A program made the translations under genes and the position numbers. Shown one piece after another: positions 52,952 through 61,896 of a stretch of DNA of 64,000 bases. Source of the stretch: a bacterium (GTDB lineage Bacteria; JACRDZ01; JAQUKH01); assembly GCA_028719205.1 (NCBI GenBank), contig JAQUKH010000004.1:12436-76435 (forward strand), written 5' to 3'. The notes under the pieces were generated by a model. That model had not been told where the DNA came from. It made no database searches and saw only the letters and a program-made list of their open reading frames with translations. Numbering within the stretch: the first letter of the stretch is position 1; each line of letters starts with the position of its first letter.

Positions 52952-53803
52952 TTACAATAATTTTTTTCTGAAATTTCTATAAATCCAACCCATAAATATT
53001 TTACCTGTATAAGATAATAATAACAAGATAAAACTAGTAACCACTATTGTCTGGTTTGTCGGGAAGTCATAGGTAAAAGAAAAATAAAACCCTAAAAGCG
53101 TGGAAAATATTGCCACAGTTACAGATATTATACATGACCATATCAGCCTGTTAGTTAAAAATAGAGCCATTGTCGGAGGAATTACCAGGTAACAAAACAC
53201 AAGGACCATTCCTCCGACTTTTGAAGACGCTGAAACTACAATACTAAGGCAATAGAAGAAAAAAAGCCCCCAGAATGTAACATTTACACCTAAAACTTTT
53301 GCTTCTTCCCGGTCAACAAACGTGTATATTATCGGGCGCAAAAATAGAATAACAAGACTGATTACCGGTAATATAGTAAAAATAATAATTTTAAGATCTT
53401 TAGGTGAAGTCAGAATAAGATTTCCGTAAATCAACGATTCCACTTCTTTCAATTCAAGCCCGCTTCTGGAAATAACAAGAATACTTAAGGCTGAAGTAAA
53501 AACAAAGATACAGCCCATTACCGCGTCTTGCGGCACCCTGTCTTTTTCTATCGGGAAGCTCAGGATGGTTACTATAAACATAGTAAAAATCGCCGCGCCA
53601 AAAAAAGGATTCACATTAAAAAACAGGGCTAAAGCAATTCCGCAGGCAGCCACTTGAGATAAAGTCGCGCCGATAAAAACAACTCTTTTTAAAACTACAA
53701 AGACTCCTAAAAATGAACAAACTATTCCAATAATTAAACCTGTAAGAACCGCCTCAGGAAAAGTATTTAAAATATCCTTAATATTTAATATCAATTGTCC
53801 CAT
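52952..53803 (-). CDS. zinc/manganese-type ABC transporter permease (ZnuB-like)
   Basis: 283 residues with about eight helices; ABC-3 family. EAVLTGLIIGIVCSFLGVFV and VLKRVVFIGATLSQVAACGI are the diagnostic N-terminal segments. One base separates it from the ATPase gene. Zinc is favoured over manganese by the binding-protein neighbour. Confidence 0.9.
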   Translation of the reverse strand: MGQLILNIKDILNTFPEAVLTGLIIGIVCSFLGVFVVLKRVVFIGATLSQVAACGIALALFFNVNPFFGAAIFTMFIVTILSFPIEKDRVPQDAVMGCIFVFTSALSILVISRSGLELKEVESLIYGNLILTSPKDLKIIIFTILPVISLVILFLRPIIYTFVDREEAKVLGVNVTFWGLFFFYCLSIVVSASSKVGGMVLVFCYLVIPPTMALFLTNRLIWSCIISVTVAIFSTLLGFYFSFTYDFPTNQTIVVTSFILLLLSYTGKIFMGWIYRNFRKKLL

Positions 53804-53804
53804 T

Positions 53805-54491
53805 TTATTTCACCTTAGATAAATTTTTTATTTCTTTCACATGTATAATTTTAACTTCTCCGTGATCAACCATACACACGCTCTCAGCAAGCAAGCTTAA
53901 ATCATCCAATCCGTGATGAGCAATCAATACCGTTTTTTTCTGTTCAGACACAAAACGCAGCAAATGATTTAGAACCTCTTTCTGTGAAGCATCATCCAGT
54001 TCAGAGGTAGGCTCATCCATAATAAAAACCTCCGCGCCACTGACCAGCGCCCTCGCTATAAGTGTTTTTTGTTTTGTCCCGCCGGAAAGATCTCTATAAT
54101 TTTTATGCGCGTGTCCGGTTAATTTTAATTCTTCCAGGGACTCTTCAAGAATTTTTTTATCTTCTTCACTTGGTTTTCCCCACCATTTCAAACGCGGATA
54201 AAAACCCATCATCACTATTTCACGAACCGTCAAAGGGAACAGCGCGTCGATTGACTTTTGCTGGGGCACATAACCTGCCGGTTTGTGCTTAAAGGGCGTT
54301 TGGATAAATCCTCCGGCAGGCTTGAGTAATCCAAGTATCCCGCGCAGCAATGTTGTCTTCCCCGCTCCATTCGGGCCTATAAAAGGCAAAAAAACGCCCT
54401 GTGGAATATTAAGAGAAATATTTTTAAGAACAATATCCCTTCCATATCCTAATGATAAATTTTCACAGCATATAATTGGTATTTTTTTCAT
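53805..54491 (-). CDS. zinc/manganese-type ABC transporter ATPase (ZnuC-like)
   Basis: 228 residues. Walker A GPNGAGKTT, Q-loop YVPQQ, signature LSGGTKQK, Walker B VFIMDEP, H-loop IAHHG. Length and sequence are those of the ZnuC/MntB subgroup. GAGGT lies ahead of the ATG, 6 bases after the binding-protein stop. Confidence 0.92.
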   Translation of the reverse strand: MKKIPIICCENLSLGYGRDIVLKNISLNIPQGVFLPFIGPNGAGKTTLLRGILGLLKPAGGFIQTPFKHKPAGYVPQQKSIDALFPLTVREIVMMGFYPRLKWWGKPSEEDKKILEESLEELKLTGHAHKNYRDLSGGTKQKTLIARALVSGAEVFIMDEPTSELDDASQKEVLNHLLRFVSEQKKTVLIAHHGLDDLSLLAESVCMVDHGEVKIIHVKEIKNLSKVK

Positions 54492-54497
54492 AAAATA

Positions 54498-55376
54498 CTA
54501 CCTCGATATCGCATCGATAATTTCATCGAAATGCTTAAAATACGATTCCCGTTTTATATCAGAGCAAGAGGGAGCAAACTTAAATATTTTTATCCCTGTC
54601 TGATTTGCCAGAAATTCCGGCGCTTTATCAGGAAAATAAGACTCCTGCAACAGGATGGAGATGCTGTCCCTTTTAATAAGATTAGCAAGCCCCGAGAGAT
54701 GTTTCCCGGTAGGAGGAATGCCCGGTAAAGGTTCTACATTCCCAGCTATATTCAGATTAAAGACTGAAGCAAAATATACCCACGAGGAATGATAACTGAT
54801 AATTTTTTTGCCGGATAGTTTTAACATCTTTGATTTCCAGCCTGTAATTCGATTTTCAGTTTCATTCTTGAAGTTCGCGTAATTCTTTTCATAGTATGAA
54901 CTGTTTAAAGGGTCCACCTTCTCTAAAGCTGAAAGTACATTATTCGCGATAATAATTCCATTTGAAGGATCCAGCCAATAATGTGAGTTTCCTTCCGGAT
55001 GCACATCACCTAAGGAAGCATCTATCTTTCCCGCCGGCTTTTCAAGAACCGATATCCCGTGAGAACAATCAACTACCAGAATTTTATTGTTACGGGAACC
55101 ATCTATTAATTCATTGGACCATTGATCCAGGGAAAGCCCAACCTTCAAATAGATATCCGCCCTCGAGACCTTAACAATGTAAGAAGGAAACACTTCTATA
55201 GAGTGAGGATTTGAATTGTTTTTGCCAATCGAGATCACATCGACTTTATCGCCTCCGATATACGATGCTATGGAACCAAGATCCGGTAAAGCCGCTATGA
55301 TCTTAACAGGTGCGGCAAACACCGGAATACTTCCGATAAAAATAAATGTTATCAGAGATATTAATAATTTTTTCAT
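54498..55376 (-). CDS. periplasmic zinc-binding protein (ZnuA-like)
   Basis: 292 residues. Signal peptide MKKLLISLITFIFIGSIPVF, then the cluster-9 (ZnuA/TroA) binding protein. Metal histidines lie in NSNPHSIEVF (about residue 59), GNSHYWLDP (about 132) and ISYHSSWVYF (about 198); the fourth ligand is probably an acidic residue near ILLQESYF. The His-rich loop typical of ZnuA is short here (GDVHPEGNSH). Manganese or cobalt cannot be excluded. Confidence 0.9.
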   Translation of the reverse strand: MKKLLISLITFIFIGSIPVFAAPVKIIAALPDLGSIASYIGGDKVDVISIGKNNSNPHSIEVFPSYIVKVSRADIYLKVGLSLDQWSNELIDGSRNNKILVVDCSHGISVLEKPAGKIDASLGDVHPEGNSHYWLDPSNGIIIANNVLSALEKVDPLNSSYYEKNYANFKNETENRITGWKSKMLKLSGKKIISYHSSWVYFASVFNLNIAGNVEPLPGIPPTGKHLSGLANLIKRDSISILLQESYFPDKAPEFLANQTGIKIFKFAPSCSDIKRESYFKHFDEIIDAISR

Positions 55377-55409
55377 TTTTAAACTTCTCCTTTGTAAATA
55401 TTGTTATAA

Positions 55410-56474
55410 TTAAAACTGGTGTACCTTATGCGGCCCCATACTGAAAACCATTTGGAACATCAAGGTATGGACCGTATCGGATTCTTCCGGCATAAATTTT
55501 TCATAAGCAAGACGGAACAAAGTAGTTTCTTCCAATAGAGAATATCCCACAAAATATTTTATCGTTTTGTTGGTCAGATCCTTATTTTCCATCGGCTGAT
55601 ATTGATCGTAAATGGAACCGGCATTCCATCTCTCCCAAAACTTAAGGTCGGCAAAGGCGTAAAAACCCTTTCTCTTGTTCGCGTCGAAATCTCCGGTAGT
55701 GCTGTCAAAAACAACATCACTATTATTGTAAAAATATTCTCCCTGCAATGTCAGATTAGTTAAACCGGATAAAGGTATTTTTGTTTTGATGTCAGCGCCA
55801 TATACCATTGTCTTAGTTTTCCACTGCGCATTATTAGTACCCTGAGTTACTGAGGTTCCTATATCAAGCGGCACAGTATCATTGATAAGCAGGGAATTGC
55901 TGAAGCGCCCCACCCAACCGGCGGAAGATTTTGTTTCATCTGGATGAAAAGACGACCCTTTTATCACATCAGCTGAAATTGTAGAAGCCCAGCTGCCTGT
56001 CGTAGGCAGTAAAACCGAAGCTTGTACTCCCACTTCATTGAATCCGTCTTCCCCAGGCAGCATTGCCAACATAACCCTCGGGGATTCAATAAATGAATAT
56101 GCGTGCGGGTGCGCCGGATTAAGCTTGCCGAAACCAATCCGGTATTTCCCGCCTTTCAGAGCCAGTCCGCCGGGAAGCCCCTTAAAAATATTAATATATG
56201 CTTCTTCCGTTTCCACTCCCTCATTACCAGCGGTTAACACAAAAAGCCCTTTCGAGTAAGGATTCAGATATGAATCAAACACCAGTTCTGTTTCTCCGAG
56301 GTCAAGAGTCGGGATGCGCGCGTCTTCCAACGCGGCGTCATCAGTGCGTTTTGAAATAATTTGTCCGATAACTGAAATATCAGGATTAATGACACCCGCA
56401 GACACTGGATTGGAAATACCCAAAACAGAAACAAATAATAAAATGATAAATGGTATGGTACAAATTCTAACCAT
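55410..56474 (-). CDS. outer-membrane beta-barrel protein linked to zinc uptake
   Basis: 354 residues with a signal peptide cut after VSA and alternating beta-strand pattern (LFVLTAGNEGVETEEAYINI; LTLQGEYFYNN). The C terminus MGPHKVHQF ends in an aromatic residue, as outer-membrane barrels do. Contains KIRIGFGKLNPAHPHAYSF-like text with two histidines. It begins the znuA-znuC-znuB-phosphoesterase run (33-base gap to znuA), so a zinc porin role is the best inference. Confidence 0.75.
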   Translation of the reverse strand: MVRICTIPFIILLFVSVLGISNPVSAGVINPDISVIGQIISKRTDDAALEDARIPTLDLGETELVFDSYLNPYSKGLFVLTAGNEGVETEEAYINIFKGLPGGLALKGGKYRIGFGKLNPAHPHAYSFIESPRVMLAMLPGEDGFNEVGVQASVLLPTTGSWASTISADVIKGSSFHPDETKSSAGWVGRFSNSLLINDTVPLDIGTSVTQGTNNAQWKTKTMVYGADIKTKIPLSGLTNLTLQGEYFYNNSDVVFDSTTGDFDANKRKGFYAFADLKFWERWNAGSIYDQYQPMENKDLTNKTIKYFVGYSLLEETTLFRLAYEKFMPEESDTVHTLMFQMVFSMGPHKVHQF

Positions 56475-56526
56475 GGATTTCCCCTTTTTAGAATAAGATT
56501 GAAATAAAATATAAATTTCGGGATAG

Positions 56527-56814
56527 TTAGAATATTGGGGGATCGCGAAGATGTTGATTTTCTCTGTAAAAAGATTTTATTAATACCCGGCTGGATACTA
56601 ACAGCAGAAAGACAACAAAGACTGCGGTAAAAATTGGACTGATATTTGGAAGGAATGATTGGCTTAATGCCGCACATATTCCACAATCATGATTATGAAG
56701 TTTTTCATCCGAATGGTGGTGAAATGAGACGGCAAAGACAAGAAACAGAACAAGATAAATACTCAGAATCAAATTTATTAATTCAGGAACTATAATAATT
56801 CGTGATTGTTTCAT
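56527..56814 (-). CDS. small membrane protein with His/Cys metal motif
   Basis: 95 residues with two hydrophobic helices flanking a His-rich periplasmic loop: FHHHSDEKLHNHDCGICAAL. The pattern resembles DUF2946-type proteins found beside metal transporters. The HHH and HDCxxC cluster is likely to bind a metal such as zinc or copper. It lies upstream of the zinc operon on the same strand. Confidence 0.7.
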   Translation of the reverse strand: MKQSRIIIVPELINLILSIYLVLFLVFAVSFHHHSDEKLHNHDCGICAALSQSFLPNISPIFTAVFVVFLLLVSSRVLIKSFYRENQHLRDPPIF

Positions 56815-56847
56815 CGGGGGAGAGTGTACTGAAAATTTTGGGATATG

Positions 56848-57489
56848 TCAAGTTTTTGATAAGTCGTGACAATCACAACACACTTTCCCTTTCGCTTTAT
56901 CCATGGATTCTTTGCCCTCTTTAAAAGAATAATAAGCGATTCCCAGCGCGCCGATAGCATCAATGTACCCGATCCTGAATAATTCGTACAAAATGCTCGA
57001 CGCGAGCAGGATAATTGATAAATAAATGCACATTCTGGTACAATTCGCATCGGCTATAATGGCATCCGAGTTTATTTTTTTTCCGGCAAATAATTTAGCG
57101 CGCATCATGAATATCATTATCACTATTGATATTAATGATATTATTATTCCCCAAAAAGTAGTTTGTGGTTTATTGCCCGCGTAAATATTATACGAGGCGG
57201 ATAATATTAAACCTGCGGCCAAAATATAAAACGATATTCCTGTTACTTTTAAGGCCGTTTTTTCAAAATTGTCCCTGTTTTGGCTGTCATTATTTTTTAC
57301 CCGTACGATCATATGCCACACGCCGATACCGGACATCACCTCGACAAAGGAATCAACACCAAAACCAAACAGCGTTAATGTTTCATCGGCGATGCCAAAA
57401 TATATTGATATCAGGCCTTCCAATATATTATAGAAAACAGTAATAACGGCCAACAGCAAAGCAATATTCCATAACTTTTTATTGTCCAA
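56848..57489 (-). CDS. cation-efflux-type (CDF-like) membrane protein without C-terminal domain
   Basis: 213 residues and about six helices. N-terminal VFYNILEGLISIYFGIADET and DSFVEVMSGIGVWHMI are CDF-like; the second metal site region is SDAIIADANCTRMCIYLSII. The C-terminal cytoplasmic domain of normal CDF proteins is missing and a short tail with VCCDCHDLSKT replaces it. Start is TTG at 57489 with AAGGA upstream. Substrate unknown. Confidence 0.8.
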   Translation of the reverse strand: MDNKKLWNIALLLAVITVFYNILEGLISIYFGIADETLTLFGFGVDSFVEVMSGIGVWHMIVRVKNNDSQNRDNFEKTALKVTGISFYILAAGLILSASYNIYAGNKPQTTFWGIIISLISIVIMIFMMRAKLFAGKKINSDAIIADANCTRMCIYLSIILLASSILYELFRIGYIDAIGALGIAYYSFKEGKESMDKAKGKVCCDCHDLSKT

Positions 57490-57584
57490 TTAAATTCCTT
57501 TTTGCGCAATTTACTGATGATGTAATACTATCAGGTAGCAAATATATATTCAAGGATTTTTTGTTTTAGGAGTATAATAAAAAA

Positions 57585-58301
57585 ATGTTAATCGCGATAT
57601 TCGGAGATATCCACGGGAATATAGAGGCGTTAAAAACAGCCTACGATGCGGTAATCCCCCTTAAAGCTGATAAGATTTATCATCTTGGTGATCTGGGAGG
57701 TTACGCGCCATTCGTAAACGAGGTAGTTGATTTTCTTATTGAGCATAAAATCGAAGGCGTGCAGGGAAATTATGACTTCAATGTCGCTAATGACAGTGAA
57801 CATTGCGGATGCAAATACGAAGACCCTCTCCAGGCTGAATATGCCCAGAAATCGTTTGAGTGGACAAAACTACATACCTCCGAAAAAAGTAAAGAATACA
57901 TGAGAAAACTGCCAGCTGAGATTTCATTCGCCACCAACGGCAAAAAAGTTCAATTATTTCACGCTACCCCCCATAAAAATAATCTTTACTGGTATGAAGA
58001 AAGGCCGGATAAATTTTTTCTTGAGATGGCTGAAAAAACAGACGCTGATTTGATGATATACGGCCACACCCACAAGCCTTATAGAAAGGATATACAAGGA
58101 AAGATTTTCATAAACGCGGGAAGCGTAGGTAAACCTAAAGACGGAGACCCAAGGACTTGTGTTGCAATAATTAATATCATGGACAAAGAAATTAAAACTG
58201 AATTTTTAAGGCTGACTTATGATATTGAGAAAGTCGTTCAAGCCATACGTGAAAGTGAATTGCCCGCCTATTTTGCCGATAAACTCAAGGAAGCCCGATA
58301 G
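57585..58301 (+). CDS. calcineurin-like metallophosphoesterase (YfcE/diadenosine-phosphatase type)
   Basis: 238 residues. AIFGDIHGNIEAL at the start, HLGDLGGYAPF, VQGNYDFNVAND and YGHTHKPYRK give the full set of metal motifs; FHATPHKNNLYWYEER is typical of the bis(5'-nucleosyl)-phosphatase-like subgroup. A TATAAT lies 6 bases before the ATG and TAGGAG further up, so either start mode is possible. Alone on the plus strand between metal genes. Confidence 0.85.
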   Translation: MLIAIFGDIHGNIEALKTAYDAVIPLKADKIYHLGDLGGYAPFVNEVVDFLIEHKIEGVQGNYDFNVANDSEHCGCKYEDPLQAEYAQKSFEWTKLHTSEKSKEYMRKLPAEISFATNGKKVQLFHATPHKNNLYWYEERPDKFFLEMAEKTDADLMIYGHTHKPYRKDIQGKIFINAGSVGKPKDGDPRTCVAIINIMDKEIKTEFLRLTYDIEKVVQAIRESELPAYFADKLKEAR

Positions 58302-58311
58302 TATTTATTGT

Positions 58312-59352
58312 TCATTCATTAAACCAGTGTTTGGTTTTATTCGAAAATTTAACAAGGCTCAGCATTATCGGAACCTCGGTTAAAACCCCAACAACTGTGG
58401 CAAGCGCGGCCCCGCTTTTAAGGCCGAAAAGGGAAATAGCCACAGCCACTGAAAGTTCAAAAAAATTGCTCGCGCCGATCATCGCGGCCGGAGAAGCGAT
58501 CGCATGGCTTAATTTCCATTTTTTTGACCAGAAATATCCGATCGCAAAAATGAAATAAGTTTGAATTGATAAAGGAACGGCAATCAATAAAATATGTAAT
58601 GGATTTTCGATAATGATGTTTCCCTGAAACGCGAAAAGGATAACCAGCGTCAATAAAAGCCCCAGAATTGTAACAGGCTTTAATATTTTTAAAAATACAT
58701 TTTCAAACCAATCCTGCCCTTTAGATTTAAGCAGTAATACTCTTGAAATATATCCTCCGGTAAGCGGGACAACCACAAAAAGTAAAGTGGAATAAATCAG
58801 GGTATCGTAGGGCACAATTATGTCATTTACACCCAGTAAAAATTTAACGATCGGAACAAAAGCAACTAATATTACTAAATCATTAACAGCAACCTGAACA
58901 AGAGTGTACGCGGGGTCACCATCTGTAAGATAACTCCAGACAAAAACCATGGCTGTACAAGGCGCGGCGCCGAGTAATATTGCTCCTGCCATATATTCTT
59001 TAGCTAATGAAGGGTCAATAAAGGCTGAAAATAAATATTTTAAGAATATTGCCGCGAATACAGCCATTGAAAACGGCTTAATCAGCCAATTGACAACCAG
59101 TGTTACGATTAAACCTTTCGGTTTTTTCCCTGCCTCGACAATACTTGAAAAATCAATCTGAACCATCATCGGATAAATCATCAGCCAGATTAGAATCGCA
59201 ACAGGAATATTCACCTGTGCCACTTCAAATTTACCCAGGAAATTGACACCCTCAGGAAATGTTTTCCCCAAAAGCACACCGACTATAATACATAAAACCA
59301 CCCAAGCCGAAAGATACCTCTCAAAAAATGGAAGTTTTACATCTTCAGACAT
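58312..59352 (-). CDS. arsenite efflux permease (ACR3 family)
   Basis: 346 residues and ten helices. The ACR3 signature LLGAAPCTAMVFVWSYLTDG, with its essential cysteine, lies near residue 125; NDLVILVAFVPIVKFLLGV and ASPAAMIGASNFFELSVAVA follow. It pumps As(III) out of the cell. Its ATG overlaps the stop of the P-type ATPase gene (TAATG). Confidence 0.93.
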   Translation of the reverse strand: MSEDVKLPFFERYLSAWVVLCIIVGVLLGKTFPEGVNFLGKFEVAQVNIPVAILIWLMIYPMMVQIDFSSIVEAGKKPKGLIVTLVVNWLIKPFSMAVFAAIFLKYLFSAFIDPSLAKEYMAGAILLGAAPCTAMVFVWSYLTDGDPAYTLVQVAVNDLVILVAFVPIVKFLLGVNDIIVPYDTLIYSTLLFVVVPLTGGYISRVLLLKSKGQDWFENVFLKILKPVTILGLLLTLVILFAFQGNIIIENPLHILLIAVPLSIQTYFIFAIGYFWSKKWKLSHAIASPAAMIGASNFFELSVAVAISLFGLKSGAALATVVGVLTEVPIMLSLVKFSNKTKHWFNE

Positions 59353-61256
59353 TAGAATCTCCCTTCTGGGTCTAATTTAACCCACAGTAATAATGTAGAA
59401 CTTAACACAACTGAAATACATCCTGCTTCCTGAAAAGCCACGGCAAGAATTGGTGTCATCATTCCAAAAAAACTTAATGTCAAACCTATCACATTGTATA
59501 TGATTGAAAAGAAAATATTCAGTTTGATCCGGCGGAGAACTATTTTTGACATGCGCATAAAATCTAAAACACCTGTAAGATCATCATTCATTAATATCAC
59601 ATCCGCCGTTTCAATAGCCGTATCCGTCCCGGCCGCTCCCATGGCAATTCCAACATCCGCCATGGCCAAAGCCGGAGCGTCGTTTATCCCGTCGCCGATC
59701 ATCCCGACAATATATCCCTCACCTTGCAGTTTTTTCACAAATTCCTGTTTCTGTTCAGGAAGAAGCCCCGCCTGGAAATCGTCAAGCCTGATTTTCTTCG
59801 CTACCGATTCGGCTACCTTATGATTATCACCGGTCAGCATAACGATTTTTTTAATATTATCCATTTTCTTTAATGATTCGATTATATGTAAAGTCTCCGG
59901 ACGTATTTCATCGGCGATCGCTATCAAACCGGTTATTTTCCTGCCGCTTGTTACAAGCACAGATGTTTTCCCCTGTTCCGTCTGATCTATAACCGCCTGC
60001 TTAATTTCTTCGTTAATAGAAATACCCTTTCCAAATAAAAAATCTTCTTTCCCAACCAGTATCTCTTTGCCGGACCATTCGGCGGTTACACCCATTCCTA
60101 TCTCTATTTTAAACTCATCCGGATCCGGTATATCAATTTTACGCTCTCTTGCAAAAGCAATAATTGACTTTGCTAGAGGGTGTTCAGAATACTTTTCCGC
60201 TATCGAGGCTATGCGCAAAACATCATTTTCAGATAAACCGTCAAACGCGATTACGTTCATCACTTTTGGTTCACCCAGGGTAAAGGTTCCTGTTTTATCG
60301 ATAAGAAGCGCTGTAATTTTCCCTGCCTGCTCGAAAAATTTCCCTCCTTTGACCAGCACCGCGCGGCGCGCCAGGTTAGAAATACCGGCGGTAACCGCCG
60401 TGGGAGTAGCTATAGCAAAAGCACAGGGACAGGCAACCAGAAGAATCGATACAGCTACTTTAATGTTACCCGATACAAAAAAACCTGAAACAGCCAATAC
60501 GAGAACAACAGGTAAAAACCACGCGGTAAAACGGTCAGCAATATTCTGGATCGGCGCTTTTCTCTCCTGCGCTTTCTCCACAAGATGAACGATCCTTGCC
60601 AATGTTGTATCTTCACCTACCCTGGCAGTCTCTACCTCAAGCCTGCCTGTTTCATTAAATGTTCCGGAAAAAACCGAATTTCCTTTGACCTTTTCAACAG
60701 GCATTGATTCACCCGTGATTGGAGCCTGGTTAACACAACTCGCTCCGGCGATAACAACCCCATCCACAGGAATATGTTCCCCCGGCCTTATAATTATCAC
60801 ATCACCGGTTTTAAGATCACTTACATTAACACTAATTTCTTTTTCTCCACTTTTTACTGTCGCGGTTTTTGGCGAAAGGTCAAGAAGATCTCTAATACTT
60901 TTCCGGCTCTTGTCCAGAGTATAATATTCCAACGCCCCTGTCACAGCCATGATAAATACAATTATAGCCGCCGGCCTGAATTCACCGGCTGAAACAGTAG
61001 CAATAAGCGCAGTTACAATAAACACATTAACCGTTATTTTGCGGTGATAAATATCTTTGAAACCGGCAATAAACCGCTGAAATCCGCCAAATACCACAGC
61101 AATAAAAGCTAATCCGGTATTTAGATAATATGGGCCGATTTTCCAATATGACAAAACCCAGCTCATTAGAATAAGAATACCGACAATACCGGGAACAATA
61201 GCCAATATAGATATTTCCCGGAATTGTTCAAATTTTCGCGTTTGTTTATCGGTCAT
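59352..61256 (-). CDS. P1B-type heavy-metal ATPase without N-terminal metal-binding domain
   Basis: 634 residues. The metal site CPCAFAIATPTAVTAG is in the sixth helix, the phosphorylation motif is DKTGTFTLGEPK (Phe in place of the usual Leu), and the hinge GDGINDAPALAMADVGIAMG is normal. TGESMPVEKVKG marks the A domain. The N terminus goes straight into the membrane with no heavy-metal-associated domain. The last helices (YNVIGLTLSF; FQEAGCISVVLSSTLLLW) match neither the copper (AMSLSS) nor the zinc (DxG) signature, so the metal is not assigned. Linkage to arsR and acr3 suggests metal or metalloid resistance. Confidence 0.9.
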   Translation of the reverse strand: MTDKQTRKFEQFREISILAIVPGIVGILILMSWVLSYWKIGPYYLNTGLAFIAVVFGGFQRFIAGFKDIYHRKITVNVFIVTALIATVSAGEFRPAAIIVFIMAVTGALEYYTLDKSRKSIRDLLDLSPKTATVKSGEKEISVNVSDLKTGDVIIIRPGEHIPVDGVVIAGASCVNQAPITGESMPVEKVKGNSVFSGTFNETGRLEVETARVGEDTTLARIVHLVEKAQERKAPIQNIADRFTAWFLPVVLVLAVSGFFVSGNIKVAVSILLVACPCAFAIATPTAVTAGISNLARRAVLVKGGKFFEQAGKITALLIDKTGTFTLGEPKVMNVIAFDGLSENDVLRIASIAEKYSEHPLAKSIIAFARERKIDIPDPDEFKIEIGMGVTAEWSGKEILVGKEDFLFGKGISINEEIKQAVIDQTEQGKTSVLVTSGRKITGLIAIADEIRPETLHIIESLKKMDNIKKIVMLTGDNHKVAESVAKKIRLDDFQAGLLPEQKQEFVKKLQGEGYIVGMIGDGINDAPALAMADVGIAMGAAGTDTAIETADVILMNDDLTGVLDFMRMSKIVLRRIKLNIFFSIIYNVIGLTLSFFGMMTPILAVAFQEAGCISVVLSSTLLLWVKLDPEGRF

Positions 61257-61264
61257 AAGTATTA

Positions 61265-61432
61265 CTATTTTTTACCTTTTTTATTTTCTTCCTTAGTTCC
61301 TTTGCCAGAGTCTTTTTCGGAACAGCCGCAGGTTTCTCCTGTCCCGCAACACCCTCCGGATTTAGTCATAGATTCCCAGATTGCCGCTATCGGGCCTTTA
61401 TTTTTTTTCTTATCTTTTTTTTCTTCAGACAT
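61265..61432 (-). CDS. small Cys-rich protein in the arsenic operon
   Basis: 55 residues, starting MSEEKKDKKKNKGPIAAIWE. The core GGCCGTGETCGCSEK holds four cysteines (28, 29, 35, 37); both flanks are Lys-rich. A perfect GGGAGGTGA site lies 6 bases before the ATG and contains the arsR stop. The size, thiol spacing and place between arsR and a P1B-ATPase that lacks its own metal domain suggest a soluble metal or As(III) carrier. I do not know a named family. Confidence 0.72.
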   Translation of the reverse strand: MSEEKKDKKKNKGPIAAIWESMTKSGGCCGTGETCGCSEKDSGKGTKEENKKGKK

Positions 61433-61437
61433 TTTTT

Positions 61438-61797
61438 TCACCTCCCTATTTTTTCAGTTTTACATAATTCTTCCGAATCTATTTTTAAAATTTCTTTAAG
61501 GCGTTTTCTGTCTTCAATAATTTTTGAATCTTTGCTGAGAGAATTTATTACCCAGCCAATTGCCTTACTTGAAGTTTTATCTTTTGCTAAACAATAATGT
61601 ACCCAGCGGCCTTCTTTGCGGCTCTCTATAATACGGGCATGATTCAAAATTGAAAGGTGCTTGGATACGGTTGAAGGAGCTAAATTCAAAAGCCTGGTTA
61701 TCTGACAGACACAAAGCTCTTTCTTATTTAACGCCAGAATGACCCGGATCCGGTTTTTATCAGATAAAGCTTTCGTTAAAAAAATAAATTCCCGCAT
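61438..61797 (-). CDS. arsR: ArsR-family metalloregulator
   Basis: 119 residues, winged helix. KKELCVCQITRLLNLAPSTV contains the Cys29-x-Cys31 pair of type I As(III) sensors at the recognition helix, then SKHLSILNHARIIESRKEGR and WVHYCLAKD. It should repress the operon until As(III)/Sb(III) binds. AGGAG precedes the ATG. A consensus promoter with an overlapping dyad lies upstream. Confidence 0.93.
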   Translation of the reverse strand: MREFIFLTKALSDKNRIRVILALNKKELCVCQITRLLNLAPSTVSKHLSILNHARIIESRKEGRWVHYCLAKDKTSSKAIGWVINSLSKDSKIIEDRKRLKEILKIDSEELCKTEKIGR

Positions 61798-61837
61798 TTT
61801 TTATCTCCTATATTTCGCCATATAACGAACTGTTAAT

Positions 61838-61866
61838 ATCATATTACTATTGATTTCTTTTGTCAA
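61838..61866 (-). promoter_or_regulatory. sigma70-type promoter of the arsR operon with candidate operator
   Basis: Minus strand exact TTGACA (61866-61861), 17-base spacer, TATGAT (61843-61838). Just downstream an imperfect dyad TATAAC-5-GTTAATA (plus strand, near 61821-61838) touches the -10 box and could be the ArsR operator. Confidence 0.75.
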
Positions 61867-61896
61867 GATTAATTTACCTCAATATTTTTAAAATGG

